NCBI GenBank assembly: GCA_036244855.1
Contig: BQKZ01000018.1
Location: 42,731 to 106,730 of the forward strand
From: Temnopleurus reevesii
Lineage: Eukaryota > Echinodermata > Echinoidea > Temnopleuroida > Temnopleuridae
DNA length: 64,000 bases
Direction of reading: 5' to 3'
Shown: one piece after another, positions 57,701 through 64,000 of the stretch
Layout: each line of letters opens with the position of its first letter
Position numbering within the stretch: the first letter of the stretch is position 1
Notes under the pieces: model-generated
Told to the model about the DNA's origin: nothing
Seen by the model: the letters and a program-made list of their open reading frames with translations, nothing else
Database searches by the model: none
Made by a program: the position numbers and the translations under genes

Positions 57701-60700
57701 AAACTGCAAGTATATTATGTAGACCTACATGCTAAATATGTTAGCCAAGTCATTACCTTTATATAAATTCTGAATATCTAAAAACAATGACATAATCCAC
57801 AACAAGATCAGCATACTTTAACCTCAATTAAATCCAGAATATTTCTGATAATTAATTTACAAATTGAAAGATCAGTTGCAGACCAAAGAATAATTAATTA
57901 TGAAGAAATTAAACAAGCTGTTAAGCCCTGGTCACATAGGACCCCGGAAGCAACACGATTCACCCCTACTCTTTGTTTTTCCACAGTTAACTGCCTCAGA
58001 ACAAAGAGGCGTGTTGAGTCGTGTTGCTTCTGGGGCCCTATGTGACCGGGGCTTTAGCAACTGTGTGCAGTTTGATTCAAGAAAGTACATGCACCATGCC
58101 TATTGCACTTTTTTACATCATGAAAAAAAAATTTCAAGACACATAATGAAAAGTGAAGAAAAGTTTCAATGACCTTTATTTCCAGTATGGAATGGATAAC
58201 GTTACATGAGCAACCTTTCAAAAAGTGTAAAATGGCATTTTGTTATGATGTTCTTCCTTCCGAATCTCTTTTTCAGCAGCAAAGGAAGCCATCCAGATGT
58301 AAGCTGCTATTTAAAGTACTTTTTAAAGCATTGACCTTGACTATGAATCTGTTTTGTTTATAAATGTTTCTACTTGCCCACCTTTGAAATCAAAACATTG
58401 AATATTCTTATTGGTTATTTTGTACCCCTGCATTCACTTTTTCATGTAATAATCATTACAGTCTCAGAAGTACATGCTTGAATTCCTATTTAGGCCTCCA
58501 AAAATTGTTTGGTTGCCTTCCATCGACCAACCTCTGAAAATTGCCCAATGATAACTTTTTGTTTTTGCCTATTACAAAGCTTGAGCCCGGTCACATAGGA
58601 CCCTGGAAGCAACATGATTCACCCTGACTCTTTGTTCATTCACAGTTAACTGCCTCAGAATAACGAGTCGGGGTGAATCGTGTTGCTTCCGGAGCCCTAT
58701 GTGACTGGGGCTTTACCATTGGATGTCAATTGCTCTCAAAGTGATGCGCAGATTGTAGTAAGATTAAAAATAAAACATGTTTCATTCAATAAGTGGAATT
58801 ACAGAATTATCAGAATTAACATGGTGATCAGATAATATTTACTTGTATGCAATATGAAAGATAACTTTTGGAATGGATCCTTAGGTCTAGGGACATCCTA
58901 GCATGGAGACTGGCGCGGAAGGAAGGAAATAAGCTTACCATCGGATGTCAATTGCTACGATATTGATGCACAGATTGTAGAAATTTCCTGTTTGATTTGA
59001 TGAGGGCCACCTTCAAGTCTAGAGTTGAGTCGAGGGTCAGTCGATCGGCAAAGGAATGACAGGTGTAATGGCTGCCATGTTCTAATAATCAGTCATTTAA
59101 AATCCACATTTGAATGTCCAGGTACATTATAAAGAAGGGGAATCATTTTGAGCCCCTCCAGAATGTTTTCTCTCTGTTCTTGTGTATGAAAATTTGCCAA
59201 TCTAAATTTGCCTTCATATATGATAGCTCATATTCATTAAATGGTCACATCTGCAAGTTTATTCCCAGAGTAGATGTAATTCAATCAAAAATATATTTTG
59301 ACAGAAATGATATATTTCATTTTGTTTATAAGTAAGATGGTGCTAGGATTGATAGCTCAAGCTCTTTTTTTACTTCAAAAATATATTTTGGAATGTAACA
59401 TCTAAAAATTTGTGATTTGAATGTGTTTTTGATCGATATGGGCATTGTATGTCTGGCATTTTTCTTAGTGAAACATTATGAATTTGGTATGATTAGTCTT
59501 CGTTAAATTTGATTAGTTCCAGAGGGATGCTTTGCATTATACAAGTTTATCCCATTTCCACAGCCTTATCCTGTTTATTTTTAGCCCAAACATGGATATT
59601 TTGGGTTACTTCATGAAATTGCCCAGATGAAAACTAACTTCTGACTGGTAGCATGGGAACATTTTCTGCATGATTTTGTTTTCTCTTGTTACCTTCTATT
59701 TGAGATTGTGATCATTGAGATTTGGAGCAACAATGGGAAGAATTCGGTGTTTGTTACGACTGATTTCACTTAGCCTTCCATGCTAGCGTGAAACAGGTTT
59801 TTATGGATTTTCATCTGTATTGTCATTTTGATATCTTTATATCCCTGTTATCAAAAGTTGCAGGATGTTAGTCTGTCTGTTTGAATAACATCAATCAAAA
59901 AACCAAAGATGATGTTTTGAAATGCTGAGAAATCTTTGCTATTCTACTTGAAGAAATCTCGAACAGCACTTTCAGGCCTCACTGCAGATACTTGTAATTA
60001 AGAAAACTTTTCTAGATATTATTTGCATGTTTGTATTGAAAAAATGAGCTAGAAAGTAATTATTTTCTTGGTACGGATATTCTATTTTCTCAATTGTTAT
60101 GTTATATAATCATGTAGGAACAGATTTGAGGCTTGAATGTCCTTCAAAATCTTGTACTATAAATAAATCTCTGAAGCTGAGGGAATATTACTTTCCTCTC
60201 TTGGGCAGAGATTAAAGTTGAATTCAAGATTTTACCTGTCAACAGCTTCTTATTTTGATTCCTTATATGGGCACATAATTCAATATGTGTACAATATGTG
60301 GACATTCTTCTCAACTGCTGTTTATTTGACCAGGGTACTGTACAGCAAGTTATTTTCTAATAACCAGTTTTAATTCTGTTTAGAATACATAATTGGCAGA
60401 GCAACTTATTATGTGTATTAAATTAGTCTTTTGATAACTACAAGATAGCAATAGTTTATTGGTCTGTGATCATGAAAATTACCTCACAATAATCATAAAT
60501 TGATGAGTTTAATAACTTTGGTTCATTCTGAAAGGCTATGTAAATATTAAAATGGGTATAGGAAAGTGTGAAAATGAATGCACTCATCCTGTCTATGCAT
60601 CTCTGATTTTTCTTTCATATCCTGTAAAATCCTTTCTTAGCACGCTCAGTTAGTTTCCATCCCAAGCTGGAGGCTAAACTAAACTTCCAACCATCCAGAA

Positions 60701-62864
60701 AATATGATTTGTTGAATATTGCATCGTCATGTTACTTGGAGGCTTATGGTTTGGAGACGGAGTGTCTCGTTGCGAGACCGGAGCCGCCCATCTCTTGGCC
60801 TGATGGCTTCAAAGGGATGTTGAATGAAGGATTTTGGTTTGATTATTGCATCAAAGGCACTGTTCTCACTACCAAAATGAATGCCTGCAAAAGCGTTCTG
60901 ATCTGGAGATGAGAATGCTTAGGGAGCATGCTTGAAGAGCAATTGCCTCTTGACATTGTTTGCCTGAGAGTATTATCTCTAGATCATGCAAAGGCAATCC
61001 AGCACAGTTTTACGAAGGCGTATTCAATGTACATGAATCAAACTGATTCCTGGAAGATCGCTGTTCTACTTCATCACTTTTCTTTGAAATTTCTGGTGCA
61101 TTAGCTTGCTTGATATATTTTCCCCTGTAATTACTATGACGATTAACCTTTATTGAATTTGTTTTCATGACAGAAAACCAATCAAATTTGAGCATGCTTT
61201 AGTACTTGTGGGATCCCTCCAAAAACCATGTTCAGATGCAACATGCTGTAACAGAGCCCAATAGCACAAGTAAACTTCATGTATAGAGAAGTCGAAAAGA
61301 AGAACGCTCTTTCAGTATCAAATGAGAACAGAGCCATGGGGTGTAGAATAGTTGGATTTGGTTGATTATTGCATCTTAGGTCAAGGAGCCGGGCGGACGC
61401 TATACCAGGGCTTTGCTGAAGATCCTCCCATTTGCTATCTCATCTGGATCTTCTTATGCCCTGCCCTCGAGCTTTCCTCTACAGCTTTGAGGATGTGTTG
61501 TTCATTGACCTGGGGCTTTTATGCTTTAGTCTCACATACTAAGAGAAGAAGAACTACAAATTTCTCGATATCTGTGACACCATTCTTACATGTATGATAC
61601 ATGAGCAATTTTGGTCTAACATTATGCATTGTTAGTACAAGAAGTCTTGTTCCACATCATTCTTAATTAGTTATCATTTGGGAGCTGGTAAATAAATTTG
61701 TTAGTACATGTAACTAAAAGCCTGTGAGCACCGATATAGAATTTGAAAAAAAATATACACAGTGAAAAGTGCCTACACCTTAGTAGAATCTCTCGCTCTT
61801 TCCACTTTTGGTAAATAAAAAATCATTGGTTTGATTCGTTGATAAAAATTACCAGATAATTAATATGTACACCAGTAGTCAATTATTTGACTTAGGGAAG
61901 TTCGACTTACAGGTAGAGTGTATCGTAGAGCCTACTTAGTTTTGTTCCCCACCCTATATTTATTTCAGACTTGGGTTTTCTCTTGGTTGAGAAATGGTAA
62001 TAATCCGATGTAACACAGATTAATTTTGGCATCATGAGGATTCAATTTACAAATTGATTTGAAACTCTGAATAGCAAACCCTCAAAGGCAAAAATACTTG
62101 CCCTATTCTGATAGAGGAATAATAATTTGTCAGCTTTAATAGCTGAGTTATAGCTTAATAAATGTCAAAATAGTTTATGATCATATTTCATATCAATAGT
62201 CATAAATATGGCCCTAAATAGAGGCGATTGTACCAAGAGGCTTTGCCAGGGAACTATAACTAGGGTATTTGGGAGTTTACTGGTAATAAAAGCCAGGTGA
62301 AATAATTTGCAATGGAGGAAAACAGAAGAGAGTGGGGAAGGTTTCTCTTTGAAGTGACCGGTCGACTTTTGAGGAGTAGGTCGAGCACATGTCGGCAACC
62401 CTCTGGCTTCCTCAGGCTTTGACATCACCTACTATCAATCTTCATGTTTGCTGATCTGACAATGCATGTTATCATAAGGCCTTTTGCCACCGAGCTGCAT
62501 TATACACAGTATGAGTAGTCGTAACATCATATGGGATATCCCCCACGGGTATTGACACGAATGTGATGCTTATACATACACACTCCCGCCGCCAAACCGA
62601 AGTACCCCTTCGACCTAGCAAATCATCCTCAGAATCCAGACTCCGTGCTCATTTAGAACCTCACAGATGAACTTTATGAAAGTTCTGAGAGTGTCACACC
62701 CCTCTAGCAGAATTAATGACGATTGGAACATGATATGATTGTCGGTAGAGGTTGTGCTTTTGTCAAGGAAGTTCAACAGAAAAGAATCTGTAAAAAAATA
62801 AATAAAAATAAAAAAAAAAATTAAAGAAAATATTAAAGAAAATTTAAAAGAAAATAATATAAAA

Positions 62865-62897
<33 letters not shown>

Positions 62898-62988
62898 ATA
62901 AAAAAAGTAACAAATTAAAAAATAAAAAAAAAAAAAAGCAAAAAAACATATTAAAAAAAAAATAAAAAAATAGAAAAAAAAAATAAGA

Positions 62989-63022
<34 letters not shown>

Positions 63023-63070
63023 AAAAAATAGGGAAAAAAAAAAAAAAAAAAAAAATAAAAAAAAAAAAAA

Positions 63071-63111
<41 letters not shown>

Positions 63112-63191
63112 AAACCAAACCACAAAAAAAAAATACCAATTAAAGACAATCAAATTCAAGAAAATAAAATACAAAAAATGAACTAAAGTAA

Positions 63192-63222
<31 letters not shown>

Positions 63223-63536
63223 AAAAAAAAAAAAAAATTAAAAAAAAAAAGAAATAAAAAAAAAAAAAACAACAAAAAGAAAAAAAAAAAAATAAAATAA
63301 AAAATAAAATAAAAAAAAAAAAAAAAAAATAATAAATTAAAATAAAATTTTAAATTTTTCACAGCAGTTTGGTCTGTTCCACACTCACAATGGCACCCAG
63401 TTCTACATCGAACCTGAGAACGGGACCAGCCATGGGGTGGAGACCGATACCAAACCCCACCTCATCTACACCAGTGGACCTTCATCCCACCCCAGCGACA
63501 CCCCAAGCCCCTCGACAGGTGGCTGTGGAGTCACAG
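48632..63536 (+). CDS. ADAMTS-family metalloprotease, 5' part (signal peptide and prodomain; continues beyond the window)
   Basis: Secreted zinc metalloprotease with thrombospondin repeats; such enzymes cleave extracellular matrix. Only three exons are in the window, joined in phase. They encode a signal peptide (hydrophobic core FVWCWILTCYASRLF), a possible furin-like basic site KRS, and the M12B-type prodomain: IHCFYSGRVNGHPESSAVVS, LCGGM, FHTHNGTQFYIEPENGT and KPHLIYTSGP. Three prodomain cysteines (HCF, LCGG, GCG) match ADAMTS. The HTHNGTQFYIEP pattern is most like the ADAMTS9/20/GON-1 group, but without the catalytic and TSR parts the subfamily is open. An in-frame stop 21 bases before the ATG supports the start. 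Confidence 0.85.
51182..51537 (+). CDS. ADAMTS-like exon 2 (prodomain)
   Basis: 356 bp, phase 1 to 0, acceptor ATTTGTAG, donor GTGAGT. Encodes GSQPPSWTLSEKVTPVLLEQ through QYRLEAFGEEYILDLDHDAS to YSGRVNGHPESSAVVSLCGG and M. YRLEAFGEEYILDL is a typical reprolysin prodomain strand. Confidence 0.92.
54184..54580. repeat. Tandem duplication, ~198-bp unit
   Basis: AACAGTCCATATTTACTTTT and the following sequence to TTTGCATG-AACAAGT occur at 54184 and again at 54383 with minor changes; both copies contain a C-rich stretch CCGCCCTCCTA. Confidence 0.9.
54775..55187. mobile_element. Element with repeated CACGAGTCCGACAG termini
   Basis: The left end has three near-tandem copies of CACGAGTCCGACAG (16-17 bp spacing); the right end has the inverse (TGTCGGCCTCGTAAGCTGTC then GGACTCG). 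About 410 bp, no coding capacity. Confidence 0.8.
57120..57370. promoter_or_regulatory. GC-rich segment with AP-1-like and CRE-like sites
   Basis: A locally GC-rich, CpG-containing stretch in the large intron, with TGACTCA at 57327 and TGACGTCAC at 57343 only a few bases apart. It could be an internal enhancer or promoter. No open frame supports an exon. Confidence 0.3.
57923..58054. mobile_element. 132-bp MITE, copy A
   Basis: Inverted ends AAGCCCTGGTCACATAGGAC and GGCCCTATGTGACCGGGGCTT, extended by GGAAGCAACACGATTCACCC / GTCGTGTTGCTTC. The centre is CAGTTAACTGCC. Shares sequence throughout with copy B, ~660 bp away. Confidence 0.9.
58583..58714. mobile_element. 132-bp MITE, copy B
   Basis: Ends GAGCCCGGTCACATAGGACC and AGCCCTATGTGACTGGGGCT; same TTCACAGTTAACTGCCTCAG centre as copy A. 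Confidence 0.9.
58714..58984. repeat. Short direct duplication next to MITE copy B
   Basis: ACCATTGGATGTCAATTGCT...GATGCGCAGATTGTAG (58715-58760) recurs as ACCATCGGATGTCAATTGCT...GATGCACAGATTGTAG (58937-58984). Confidence 0.75.
62790..63350. repeat. 560-bp A-rich low-complexity block
   Basis: Almost entirely A with scattered T and single G/C, ending about 18 bp before the exon 3 acceptor. All-Phe open frames on the minus strand come from this. A long poly-A degenerate tract, or a sequencing/assembly artefact, are both possible. Confidence 0.9.
63368..63536 (+). CDS. ADAMTS-like exon 3 (prodomain, continued)
   Basis: 169 bp, phase 0 to 1, donor GTAGGT. Encodes FGLFHTHNGTQFYIEPENGT, SHGVETDTKPHLIYTSGPSS and more to GGCGVT. 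The acceptor is a tandem CAGCAG, so one Gln may be included or skipped. Two N-glycosylation sequons (NGT). An A-rich block lies directly upstream. Confidence 0.92.
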
Positions 63537-64000
63537 GTAGGTCACCATGATTTTTTTTCCGAGGAGTGGTGAGGGCTTGGAGCAGTGGAGTGTGCGAGTT
63601 ATGAAATATGAATGATTTTGATGTGCACTCATCAGTCCGAGAGAAATATTGATGTTGAATGTCGATCTTTGACACTGCTATATTATAGCATCAGTGAGCA
63701 CCTTTGTAATTAAGTGTATTTCTTCCTTCTAATGAAAAAAAGTGATTGTGTGACTAGTGATATTGTTTTAAATGTATGAATCAGTTTTTTAATTGTTCAC
63801 AGAAGAGGTTAAGCTAATTTAGAAGCATTGACTAGTTGAGGTGTATGATTGATAGTGTAAGAACATAGCAGCAAACTTTAATTACTGTGGATTTGTCTCC
63901 TGATCTGTGCGCTAATCTGCAAGCACAGACCCTAAGCTTTTGATTGGAGCATGTGCAGAGCGTGATACAGAGTATGCAATCTGTTATTCATGACACACTG
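63537..64000 (+). other. Start of ADAMTS-like intron 3
   Basis: Follows donor GTAGGT; ordinary AT-rich sequence with no recognised feature up to the window edge. Confidence 0.7.

Larger units (their letters stand above)
51538..63367 (+). other. ADAMTS-like intron 2 (11.8 kb)
   Basis: Holds a 198-bp direct duplication (54184-54580), an element with CGAGTCCGACAG ends (54775-55187), a GC-rich segment with CRE/AP-1 sites (57120-57370), a pair of MITEs (57923-58054, 58583-58714), a 223-bp-spaced duplication near 58.7-59.0 kb and an A-rich block at its 3' end. No nested gene found. Confidence 0.7.

Noticed and set aside
62833..63174. Long Phe-rich open frames on the minus strand
   Set aside because: They are translations of the A-rich low-complexity block; no codon structure, no splice context.

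Overview
This is animal nuclear DNA: AT-rich, intron-dense, full of microsatellites and foldback DNA transposons, with three runs or single positions of N. No bacterial or organellar genes are visible. The repeat content (many short hairpin elements, a tRNA-like unit, an intact LINE reverse transcriptase) and the animal gene set suggest a marine invertebrate deuterostome, most likely an echinoderm such as a sea urchin. That assignment is inference, not proof.

Three conserved genes were rebuilt by hand from splice sites and reading phase. (1) About 6-25 kb, minus strand: an orthologue of DMTF1, the cyclin-D-binding Myb-like transcription factor. Thirteen coding exons join in phase to 563 codons; the C-terminal end is not certain (a possible last exon lies at 1674-1859). 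(2) 31-44 kb, minus strand: a complete IQCA1/DRC11 gene, a subunit of the ciliary nexin-dynein regulatory complex, 14 coding exons giving 852 aa with two IQ motifs, lysine-rich linkers and an AAA ATPase-like domain. (3) 48.6 kb to beyond the right edge, plus strand: the start of an ADAMTS-family secreted metalloprotease (signal peptide and prodomain, three exons, one 11.8 kb intron). IQCA1 and the ADAMTS gene are head to head, about 4.7 kb apart. A possible small two-exon gene lies at 27.3-28.0 kb. The genes do not form a pathway together.

The most striking feature is recurrent local duplication of exons or exon pieces. In the DMTF1 gene the first coding exon has three extra partial copies upstream, a Myb exon and a downstream exon each have one partial copy, and exon 11 has five further copies, each with its own 3' and 5' splice signals and each phase-compatible with exon 10. 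A LINE with an open 792-codon RT frame has inserted into another unit of this same array. IQCA1 shows the same habit at exons 3 and 13.

The remaining sequence is introns and intergenic DNA with at least ten foldback/MITE-like elements, a 118-bp tandem repeat at the left edge, a near-perfect 490-bp palindrome, a telomere-like repeat enclosed by inverted repeats, and a 560-bp A-rich block just before the third ADAMTS exon. No clear evidence was found for a wholly new molecular system; the exon-cassette array is the best candidate for new biology.
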